Positions 8,762 to 13,699 of a DNA stretch of 13,699 nt are shown piece by piece. Source of the DNA: JBDIAR01 sp039812545 (GTDB taxonomy: Bacteria > Actinomycetota > Actinomycetes > Actinomycetales > Dermatophilaceae). The position numbers were made by a program, and so were the translations under genes. The number at the start of each line of letters is the position of its first letter. Position 1 is the first letter of the stretch. The notes under the pieces were generated by a model, which did not search any database, was not told the DNA's origin, and saw only the letters and a list, made by a program, of their open reading frames with translations. The stretch lies in contig JBDIAR010000091.1 of assembly GCA_039812545.1 (NCBI GenBank), positions 1 through 13,699 on the forward strand. The letters are read 5' to 3'.

Positions 8762-9246
8762 CCACGATGAGCGATTCCACCTCGACCCGGCCGGCCGCCG
8801 ACCCCAGCACTCGGGTCGGCGGCTGGTCGATCGACGACGAAACCCCCGTCTTCGTCATTTCGGTAGCCGCTCAACTCGCGGGGATGCACGCCCAGACACT
8901 GCGTCAGTACGACCGGTTGGGGTTGGTGCGGCCCTCGCGCACGCGTGGCGGCGGACGGCGTTACTCCGCCGCCGACGTCGCGGCGCTTCGAGAGGTTCAG
9001 CGGCTCTCCCAGGAGGGCGGGGTCTCGCTCGCCGGGATCCAGCGCATCCTGCACCTCGAGCGCACGGTCCTCGGCCTGCAACGGCAGGTCAACGAGTTGA
9101 CGAACCAACTGGCGATCGCCTCCGGGCGCCGGGTATTCGCGGCAGAAGTGGGCGGGGACGTGTACTCGTTGGCGCCCGGTCAGCGTCCACCGCGGGCGCG
9201 CCGAGAGCACTCCGCGGCGCTGGTCCGGTGGCGTCCGGTGCGGTGA
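8758..9246 (+). CDS. hspR: HspR, MerR-family heat-shock repressor
   Basis: Protein of 162 aa. The MerR-type winged helix-turn-helix spans about residues 31-71: VFVISVAAQLAGMHAQTLRQYDRLGL, then PSRTRGGGRRYS. A helical stretch (RLSQEGGVSLAGIQRIL, then LERTVLGLQRQVNELTNQL) follows that would form the dimer coiled coil. This is characteristic of HspR, which binds HAIR sites together with DnaK and represses the dnaK operon. The C-terminal tail is Arg-rich. The GTG at 8758 overlaps the dnaJ stop by 4 bp; an ATG at 8767 is an alternative start. The HAIR sites at 4782 and 4844 are its evident targets, giving an autoregulatory loop. Confidence 0.95.
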   Translation: MTTMSDSTSTRPAADPSTRVGGWSIDDETPVFVISVAAQLAGMHAQTLRQYDRLGLVRPSRTRGGGRRYSAADVAALREVQRLSQEGGVSLAGIQRILHLERTVLGLQRQVNELTNQLAIASGRRVFAAEVGGDVYSLAPGQRPPRARREHSAALVRWRPVR

Positions 9247-9297
9247 CACTACGCGTCGTGGTGTGCGCCGGGATGTAACGAAGGCGGGGGGCGCCAC

Positions 9298-9338
9298 GAT
9301 GTCAGGACGTCCGGTGTCCTGCCGGGTGACCTGACATC
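9298..9338. terminator. Dyad after hspR, terminator or operator
   Basis: GATGTCAGG (9298-9306) and CCTGACATC (9330-9338) are a perfect 9-bp inverted repeat. A nested AGGAC/GTCCT pair lies inside. It sits between hspR and the metalloprotease gene. It may end the heat-shock transcript or control the protease; there is no T run. Confidence 0.4.
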
Positions 9339-9354
9339 TCCTGAAAGGCCCCGT

Positions 9355-10323
9355 ATGCCGTCTCGTCGTCTCGCCAGCCTGCCCGCCCTCGCCGGCGCCC
9401 TCGTAGTGGCGGCCTCGCTCGCCGGCTCCGCCCCGCAGCTCGGTGCCGCCACCTCGCCGCCCGAGCCCGCCACCCGCGCTTCGGCGGCAGTCCGGGACTG
9501 CCCGCCGGCGAACTCCGCGGCGCGCGCCAAGCCGGGCGCCGCCCTCGCCGAGCCCGACGTCACGCGCGGCAGCAAGGCCAACGCATACGGGACGCTGAAG
9601 GCATACCCGCTGCTGGCCCCGGGCTCGGTCACCATCCCGGTGATCTTCCACTCGATCTCCGATCACGCGCAGAGCGCCGCCGAGAAGGCCCGCACGGAGC
9701 GGCTCATCAGCGCCCAGCTGAAGGTGCTCAACGACTCGTATGCCGGACGTACCGCGCCCGGCGCCGCCGACACCCCGTTCCGCTTCGCGCTGGATCACAT
9801 CGACTACACGGTCAACGCCGCGTGGTACACCGTCGTGCCGGGTCCGGTCGAGAAGCAGATGAAGTCGGCTTTGTACCAAGGGGATTCGCGCACTCTGAAT
9901 GTGTACACCGCCAATATCGGCGGCGGCCTGCTCGGCTGGGCGTTCTTCCCCAAGGGGTACAACAACGGCCGCGACTACTTCGACGGCGTCGTCATGCTCG
10001 ACGAGTCGATGCCCGGCGGCACGGCCGGCAAGTACGCCGAGGGCGACACCTTGACCCACGAGGTCGGCCACTGGCTCGGGCTGTACCACACCTTCCAGGG
10101 CGGATGCACCCCGTCGAACGACTTCGTGGCGGACACTCCCGCCGAGTCGCACGCTCAGTTCGACTGCCCCGTCGGCGCCGACACCTGCGACGCCCCCGGC
10201 CTCGACCCGATCCACAACTTCATGGACTACACCCAGGACTCCTGCATGAATATGTTCACGCCGGGCCAGGCCAAGCGGATGAGCGACAGCTGGCAGTACT
10301 TCCGGGTGCCGTCCGCGATCTGA
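9355..10323 (+). CDS. Secreted M43-type (pappalysin/cytophagalysin) zinc metalloprotease
   Basis: Protein of 322 aa, apparently exported and cleaving proteins outside the cell. An N-terminal signal peptide is visible: basic MPSRR, a hydrophobic Ala/Leu stretch, and likely cleavage around residues 25-32. The catalytic site is the extended zinc motif HEVGHWLGLYH at 235-245 (H235, E236, H239, H245), followed by TFQGGC. The Met-turn is at HNFMDY (287-292), then DSCMNMFTPGQAKRM, all typical of metzincin family M43B. Cysteines at 251, 271, 278 and 297 could form disulfides. The ATG at 9355 has GAAAGG 6 bp upstream. The gene follows hspR on the same strand, but about 110 bp with a dyad separates them, so a shared transcript is uncertain. 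It ends at the repeats and hairpin at 10322-10423. Substrate unknown. Confidence 0.92.
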   Translation: MPSRRLASLPALAGALVVAASLAGSAPQLGAATSPPEPATRASAAVRDCPPANSAARAKPGAALAEPDVTRGSKANAYGTLKAYPLLAPGSVTIPVIFHSISDHAQSAAEKARTERLISAQLKVLNDSYAGRTAPGAADTPFRFALDHIDYTVNAAWYTVVPGPVEKQMKSALYQGDSRTLNVYTANIGGGLLGWAFFPKGYNNGRDYFDGVVMLDESMPGGTAGKYAEGDTLTHEVGHWLGLYHTFQGGCTPSNDFVADTPAESHAQFDCPVGADTCDAPGLDPIHNFMDYTQDSCMNMFTPGQAKRMSDSWQYFRVPSAI

Positions 10324-10374
10324 CCGGCCGCGTCCTGACCGGCTGCGTCCAGACCGGCCGCGTCCAGACCGGCC
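10322..10374. repeat. 15-bp tandem repeat, about 3.5 copies
   Basis: Units begin at 10322, 10337, 10352 and 10367 and read GACCGGC(C/T)GCGTCC(T/A), the last copy truncated to GACCGGCC. The array starts inside the TGA stop of the metalloprotease and runs up to the terminator hairpin. It probably arose by slippage. The unit length is a multiple of three, so copies could once have been coding. Confidence 0.85.
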
Positions 10375-10377
10375 ATG

Positions 10378-10423
10378 CGATGACGAAGCCCCCGGAAGAC
10401 ACATCCCGGGGGCTTCGTCATCG
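10378..10423. terminator. Strong bidirectional hairpin terminator
   Basis: An 18-bp perfect inverted repeat: CGATGACGAAGCCCCCGG (10378-10395) pairs with 10406-10423 across a 10-nt loop. It lies between the converging metalloprotease (plus) and the gene ending at 10440 (minus), where it can serve both. There is no long T run, as is common in high-GC actinobacteria. Confidence 0.85.
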
Positions 10424-10439
10424 GCTCAGCGGCCGGGCC

Positions 10440-11210
10440 TCACTGGTTGGCCGAGCGCCACCACAACGGATTGCGGGCGCGCAGCTCGCTGGTGGACGGC
10501 ATCGGGTAGAACGCCATCCCGCGCCCGCTGCCGTAGTAGAACCCGCTGCCCTGCTTGACCATCCGGTACGGGAACTCGGTGGAGTGGACCCGCTGGACCA
10601 TCTTGGTGAACTTGTCCGGGGCGGACACCTCGATGAGCGCCTCGCGCAGGTGGTGGACGTAGTTGTACGGCAGGTCGCTCGCGTCGCCCATCTCCGGGTC
10701 CTGCTCGAGCGCGCCGATGCTCAGCTCGACGAAGCAGACGCCGGGGAACTGGAGCAGCTTGGACGGCTGCTTGACGATGCCCTGGTAGAACGTCTGCGGG
10801 TCGTGCGAGCTGACGACCAGGCTGTTGACCGGGGCGATCTCCTGGTACAGGTGCAGCCCGCCGCCGATCGGCGGGCAGACCTCGCTGCGTTGCAGGCCCA
10901 GCGTGGCGCCGTACGTCGTGGTCAGGTAGAGGTCCATGAGCGCCCCGGCCGGGATGTGTTCGAGCACTCGGTATGCCGAGACGTAGACCGAGTTCTTCGG
11001 CGCCCCGTCATCCTTCGGGACGCAGCGGTCGACGGCCTCCTGGATCTGGAAGTAGTCGTTGCGGAACGTCGGGTCCACCTCGAAGAAGATGGCCTGTCCC
11101 TTTGACCGGTAGCCGTGGCCGGTGGAGTAATACTGGCCGAATTGCTCGGGTGTGAGTTGCGAGGCGATGAGGGCCTCGGGGATCAACGAGAAATACAGGT
11201 GCGTGTCCAT
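10440..11210 (-). CDS. Conserved-looking protein of unknown function
   Basis: Protein of 256 aa that I cannot place in a named family. It has no signal peptide or membrane segment, so it is probably cytosolic. It is rich in aromatic and ordered segments: MDTHLYFSLIPEALIASQL at the start, AIFFEVDP (40-47), SVYVSAYRVLEHIP (74-87), PIGGGLHLYQEIAP (114-127), a central CFVELSIGALEQDPEMG (159-175), and a Gly/Tyr segment, QGSGFYYGSGRGMAFYP (220-236). The ATG at 11210 is chosen because GAGG lies 6 bp before it; a GTG at 11222 is also in frame. It lies 87 bp downstream of the macro-domain gene on the same strand, so they may share a transcript. Its composition matches its neighbours, giving no sign of transfer. 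A function is not proposed. Confidence 0.85.
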   Translation of the reverse strand: MDTHLYFSLIPEALIASQLTPEQFGQYYSTGHGYRSKGQAIFFEVDPTFRNDYFQIQEAVDRCVPKDDGAPKNSVYVSAYRVLEHIPAGALMDLYLTTTYGATLGLQRSEVCPPIGGGLHLYQEIAPVNSLVVSSHDPQTFYQGIVKQPSKLLQFPGVCFVELSIGALEQDPEMGDASDLPYNYVHHLREALIEVSAPDKFTKMVQRVHSTEFPYRMVKQGSGFYYGSGRGMAFYPMPSTSELRARNPLWWRSANQ

Positions 11211-11297
11211 CCGTGACCTCACGTCGTCGGTGTCCGGCCGGGCCGGCGCGTCGGCACCGAAGCCCGGTTCTGCAGCTTCACAGCTTCGTGTCGGAGT

Positions 11298-11810
11298 CTA
11301 TCCACGCGCCAGTTCCGTGGTGAAGGCATCGAGGATGCCATCGCTGAACAGGACGAATCGGATCGGATCGACGGACCATTCCTTACTGCGAACGGTCGCC
11401 ACGGCGATCCGGGCGACCTCCCGGGCGTCCCAGCCATAGACCCCGGCGCTGACCGCGGGGAAGGCGATCGAGGTCGCGCCGAGGTCCTGGGCGACCTGGA
11501 GGCTGCGGCGATGGCACGAGGCCAACAGCTCGGGGTCGCGCTGCCCGACGTTCCAGTTGGGACCGACCGTGTGGATCACCCAGCGACACGGCAGCTGGTA
11601 TGCCGGGGTGGCGACGGCTTCCCCCACCGGCAGGCCGTTCGGGTATGCCGTTCGCCGCACCTCTTTGCAGGCGGCCAGGAGGGCCGGACCCGCCGCTCGA
11701 TGGATCGCGCCGTCGACACCGCCACCACCGAGCAGTGAGGAGTTGGCCGCGTTGACGATGGCGTCCACGCGCTGGGTGGTGATGTCGCCTCGGATCGCCT
11801 CGATCTGCAT
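11298..11810 (-). CDS. Macro-domain O-acetyl-ADP-ribose / ADP-ribosyl hydrolase
   Basis: A single macro domain of 170 aa fills the whole protein. Diagnostic elements in order are GDIT (8-11), VDAIVNAANSSLLGGGGVDGAIH (15-37) with the NAAN and GGGGVD loops that bind the distal ribose and carry the active Asn and Asp, VIHTVGP (78-84), and the phosphate loop FPAVSAGVYGW (117-127). This is the YmdB/MacroD-like class, which deacetylates O-acetyl-ADP-ribose and removes mono-ADP-ribose from proteins. The ATG at 11810 begins right at the fold and has no clear ribosome site. A 13-bp palindrome is just upstream. It is divergent from the TauE/SafE permease and upstream of the unknown protein at 10440-11210. 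It could reverse ADP-ribosylation, but no transferase is visible nearby. Confidence 0.93.
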   Translation of the reverse strand: MQIEAIRGDITTQRVDAIVNAANSSLLGGGGVDGAIHRAAGPALLAACKEVRRTAYPNGLPVGEAVATPAYQLPCRWVIHTVGPNWNVGQRDPELLASCHRRSLQVAQDLGATSIAFPAVSAGVYGWDAREVARIAVATVRSKEWSVDPIRFVLFSDGILDAFTTELARG

Positions 11811-11812
11811 AC

Positions 11813-11825
11813 GGACAGTCTGTCC
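11813..11825. promoter_or_regulatory. Palindrome in the macro/permease divergent gap
   Basis: GGACAG-T-CTGTCC is a perfect 6-bp dyad in the 47-bp gap between the two divergent genes. It lies 2 bp before the macro-domain ATG. It may be an operator for one or both genes. The role is inferred from position. Confidence 0.35.
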
Positions 11826-11857
11826 CGGGAGACGAGGGGAGCGCGAGACTGCCGCCC

Positions 11858-12610
11858 ATGAGTACGGCCCAGATCGCGCTGGCGATCGCTGCTGCGCTCG
11901 TCGTCGGCATGGCCAAGACGTCGGTGGCCGGGTTCGGGGCGCTCGCGACCGCGGTGTTCGCGCTCGTGCTGCCGGCCAAGGAGTCCACGGCGGCGGTTCT
12001 GCTGTTGCTCATCGTCGGCGACGCGATGGCGGTCTACCACTATCGGCGGTCGTGCGATTGGTCGCTGCTGCGGCGACTGCTGCCGGCGGTGCTGCCCGGC
12101 ATCGCGTTGGGCGCGCTCTTCATGTCTCGCATCGACGACAACGCGGTGATGAGGCGCAGCCTCGGCGCGATCCTGCTCCTCATGTTCGTGCTGCAAGTGG
12201 TGGGCCGCGTTCGTCAACCGGTGTCGGGCGGTGCGGCGCCCGGTGACCGGCACACCTCGTCGGGTGCCGCGCTCGGCGCCGGGGTCGCGGCGGGCTTCAC
12301 GACCATGGTCGCCAACGCCGCCGGCCCCGTGATGACGTGGTACTTCCTCGCCGAGCGGGTCGACAAGCTGCGCTTCATCGGGACGAATGCGTGGTTCTTC
12401 GCGCTGGTCAATATGTCGAAGGTGCCGTTCAGCGCCGCCCTCGGGCTGTTCCCGGCATCGACGCTGCGGTTGACCCTGATGCTAACCCCGGTCGTGCTGG
12501 TCGGGACCCGGTTCGGCCTGCGGATCGCGGGCCGGTTGAACCAGCGGCAGTTCGACGGCGCGGCCATCGGGGCCTCCCTCGTCGGGGCCGCGCTGCTGCT
12601 GCGCGGCTGA
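11858..12610 (+). CDS. TauE/SafE-family membrane permease
   Basis: Integral membrane protein of 250 aa, probably with seven or eight helices, of the sulfite/sulfoacetate exporter family (DUF81). It shows the two-repeat pattern of the family. The first repeat starts ALVVGMAKTSVAGFGALATAVFALVLP (14-40). The second, AAGFTTMVANAAGPVMTWYFL (144-164), carries the conserved A-N-A-A-G-P. A charged loop (MSRIDD) and a Gly/Ala-rich linker with GDRHTSSG separate the halves. The transported substrate is not evident; family members export organosulfur or sulfite anions or act as general permeases. The ATG at 11858 fits the fold, though the nearest purine stretch (GAGGGGA) is about 17 bp away. The gene is divergent from the macro-domain gene and ends at the hairpin at 12634-12682. 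Confidence 0.88.
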   Translation: MSTAQIALAIAAALVVGMAKTSVAGFGALATAVFALVLPAKESTAAVLLLLIVGDAMAVYHYRRSCDWSLLRRLLPAVLPGIALGALFMSRIDDNAVMRRSLGAILLLMFVLQVVGRVRQPVSGGAAPGDRHTSSGAALGAGVAAGFTTMVANAAGPVMTWYFLAERVDKLRFIGTNAWFFALVNMSKVPFSAALGLFPASTLRLTLMLTPVVLVGTRFGLRIAGRLNQRQFDGAAIGASLVGAALLLRG

Positions 12611-12633
12611 TCGCGACGGCGTGGGCACGACGC

Positions 12634-12682
12634 GATTGGAGGTATGACCGGACGCTACGAGCATCCGGTCATACCTCCAATC
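12634..12682. terminator. Long perfect hairpin between converging genes
   Basis: GATTGGAGGTATGACCGGA (12634-12652) is perfectly complementary in reverse to 12664-12682. Inside the 11-nt loop a further 3-bp GCT/AGC stem forms after one mismatch. It lies between the permease stop (12610) and the secreted-protein stop (12688) and can terminate both. The arm shares TGGAGGTAT with the hairpin at 13619. Confidence 0.85.
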
Positions 12683-12687
12683 CGGTG

Positions 12688-13458
12688 CTACTTGGCGAGG
12701 ACGGTGGCGACCTGCTGCGCCAGTGCCAGTGCGCCGTCGGCCGTGCGGAAGCGGTCGAAGCTCGTGGAGTAGAGGGCGACGCGGTTGTCGATGCGGACGA
12801 CCGCGACCGTGTCCTGGATGGGGGAGCCGGCGCCGTCCGTGCCACCGACCTGCCACCAGGTGATCGCGCCGTCGGCGGTGCCGGACGGGCTCAGCTTGGT
12901 CGGCAGGGGCAGGAAGTTGCGGTCGAACGCGACGGGGTTGCCCAGCGAGTGGTCCTTCGACCACGCGGTGCAGGTCTCGATCCAGTTCTGCGCCAGCTGC
13001 TCGGCGTTCCATGCGTCCCCGCCCGAGGCGAACTCACCGGCCACCTCGGCAAACGATCCCGGTTGCGCCTGCGAACCCGACACGACAACCGTGGCGACCT
13101 TCGTCGCGCCGAGCGCGGCGAACATGTCCTGCTGGCACCGAGCCACCGGGCCCTGGCCGTCGCCGGGGTACGGTCCCTCCACGCCGGCCGGCTTGACACC
13201 CAACGCGCGCAATCCGGACAGCCCCACGACATTGCGGGTGAAGTGGGTGGCCGTCGCCTTGGTCGGGGCGGTCTGCTTGGCGGGGGCGGTGCTGGTGGTC
13301 GTGGTCGCGGCGGCGACCTGGTGGCTCACCGAACCGGCGGTCCGGGCGGTGGTTGCCGGGGCGGCCGTTGCGGTCGGCGCGTGCGTTGCGTGGTAGCCGG
13401 CGGCGCCGAGGCCGGCGACGGTGAGGGCGACAGTGGTGGTCAGGGTGGCCTTGAGCAT
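12688..13458 (-). CDS. Secreted protein of unknown function with two cysteines
   Basis: Protein of 256 aa. The N-terminus, MLKATLTTTVALTVAGLGAAG, is a signal sequence, with probable cleavage at an A-x-A near residues 28-33. A Thr/Ala-rich linker (about 34-72) follows, then a compact domain. That domain has exactly two cysteines, C108 (ARCQQDMF) and C163 (ETCTAW), likely forming a disulfide outside the cell. Towards the end, WWQVGGTDGAGSPIQDTVAVVRIDNRVALY looks like beta strands. The layout faintly recalls actinobacterial PknH-like extracellular sensor domains, but I cannot support that further. The ATG at 13458 has a strong AAGGAG 8 bp upstream. The gene converges on the permease across the hairpin at 12634-12682. 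Confidence 0.85.
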   Translation of the reverse strand: MLKATLTTTVALTVAGLGAAGYHATHAPTATAAPATTARTAGSVSHQVAAATTTTSTAPAKQTAPTKATATHFTRNVVGLSGLRALGVKPAGVEGPYPGDGQGPVARCQQDMFAALGATKVATVVVSGSQAQPGSFAEVAGEFASGGDAWNAEQLAQNWIETCTAWSKDHSLGNPVAFDRNFLPLPTKLSPSGTADGAITWWQVGGTDGAGSPIQDTVAVVRIDNRVALYSTSFDRFRTADGALALAQQVATVLAK

Positions 13459-13618
13459 CGGTTCTTCTCCTTCGGGGAATCTGTTTCGGCTGCTTCCGTT
13501 TCGGTTGCGCCGTCATCTCTCTCGATGCGCCCTCGTCGGGGTTGGTTGTGATCGCGGCCACCTTTCTCGGAAATCTCTCACGGACCTCGCGCGGTGCCTG
13601 AACCTGGCCCGAATTGCA
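13459..13618. other. Upstream region of the secreted-protein gene
   Basis: This stretch holds the ribosome site of the minus-strand secreted-protein gene (AAGGAG complement at 13467-13472). I see no convincing -35/-10 pair. Open frames here are short and lack family features. Confidence 0.4.
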
Positions 13619-13677
13619 CTGTCGGGTGGAGGTATTCGCGGCCTCTAGGAGCGTCCGCGAATACCTCCACCCGACAG
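13619..13677. repeat. Long perfect hairpin (23-bp arms) sharing TGGAGGTAT
   Basis: Arms 13619-13641 and 13655-13677 are perfect reverse complements (left arm begins CTGTCGGGTGGAGGTATT), with a 13-nt loop that can form a small CTC/GAG stem. It could terminate a gene lying past the window end. The arm core TGGAGGTAT and the stem-plus-inner-stem layout match the hairpin at 12634-12682. This raises the possibility of a repeated palindrome family. Confidence 0.8.
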
Positions 13678-13699
13678 GTGGCTTGGGATATCGGCTGGG

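Noticed and set aside
10322..10374. Tandem repeats considered as a CRISPR array
   Set aside because: Units are 15 bp, directly adjacent with no spacers, and no cas genes are present.
8695..10404. 569-aa minus-strand frame over hspR and the metalloprotease
   Set aside because: It overlaps two clearly recognisable genes, and its Arg/Gly/Pro-rich product shows no domain.
9822..11105. 427-aa plus-strand frame crossing the protease end and the unknown protein
   Set aside because: It spans a terminator hairpin and tandem repeat, overlaps real genes on both strands, and has shadow-like composition.
12337..13551. 404-aa plus-strand frame across the permease end and the secreted-protein gene
   Set aside because: It crosses the convergent hairpin and lies antisense to a gene with a good signal peptide and ribosome site.
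13034..13561. 175-aa minus-strand frame starting before the secreted-protein gene
   Set aside because: Its start region has a weak AAAGG, but the protein is Arg/Pro-rich and out of frame with the well-supported gene; no family features.

Overview
The window is high-GC DNA (roughly 70 % G+C by eye) with actinobacterial gene content: a dnaK-grpE-dnaJ-hspR heat-shock operon preceded by HspR-type (HAIR) operators, frequent GTG starts, and GTGA stop/start overlaps. This is inferred to be an actinomycete chromosome, plausibly of the Micrococcales (Dermatophilaceae/Intrasporangiaceae-like). The genus cannot be fixed from this stretch alone.

Layout. Positions 94-1938 (minus) hold a tandem-GNAT acetyltransferase and an NmrA-like NAD(P)-binding protein. 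Positions 2010-4765 are an accessory, partly decayed patch: a minus-strand AbrB-type antitoxin/PIN toxin pair damaged by single-base shifts, an intact plus-strand RHH antitoxin/PIN toxin pair facing away from it, and an MFS transporter pseudogene with about three frameshifts, all at or next to G runs. Positions 4782-9246 are the heat-shock operon: two HAIR operators, a promoter, dnaK, grpE, a DnaJ without cysteines or zinc finger, and hspR, whose product should repress the operon. Positions 9355-10323 encode a secreted M43-type zinc metalloprotease, followed by 15-bp tandem repeats and a strong hairpin terminator. Positions 10440-11810 (minus) carry a conserved-looking protein I cannot assign and a macro-domain ADP-ribose hydrolase. 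A divergent TauE/SafE permease (11858-12610) converges, across a long perfect hairpin, on a secreted two-cysteine protein (12688-13458, minus). A second long hairpin closes the window.

The heat-shock genes form one coherent stress circuit: HspR represses through HAIR sites with DnaK as the usual co-repressor, and DnaK/DnaJ/GrpE are the folding machine. The other genes look like independent modules.

The most unusual signal is not a gene. The octamer CGGCATAC (or GTATGCCG) occurs about 17 times, where a simple composition estimate predicts about 0.5. It lies in several reading frames and in intergenic DNA, and it often forces rare codons. This looks like a DNA-level motif of uptake-sequence, Chi or segregation-signal type. 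Other points of interest are the two long hairpins sharing TGGAGGTAT, extra ACTCA half-sites before dnaJ, and the cluster of frameshifts.
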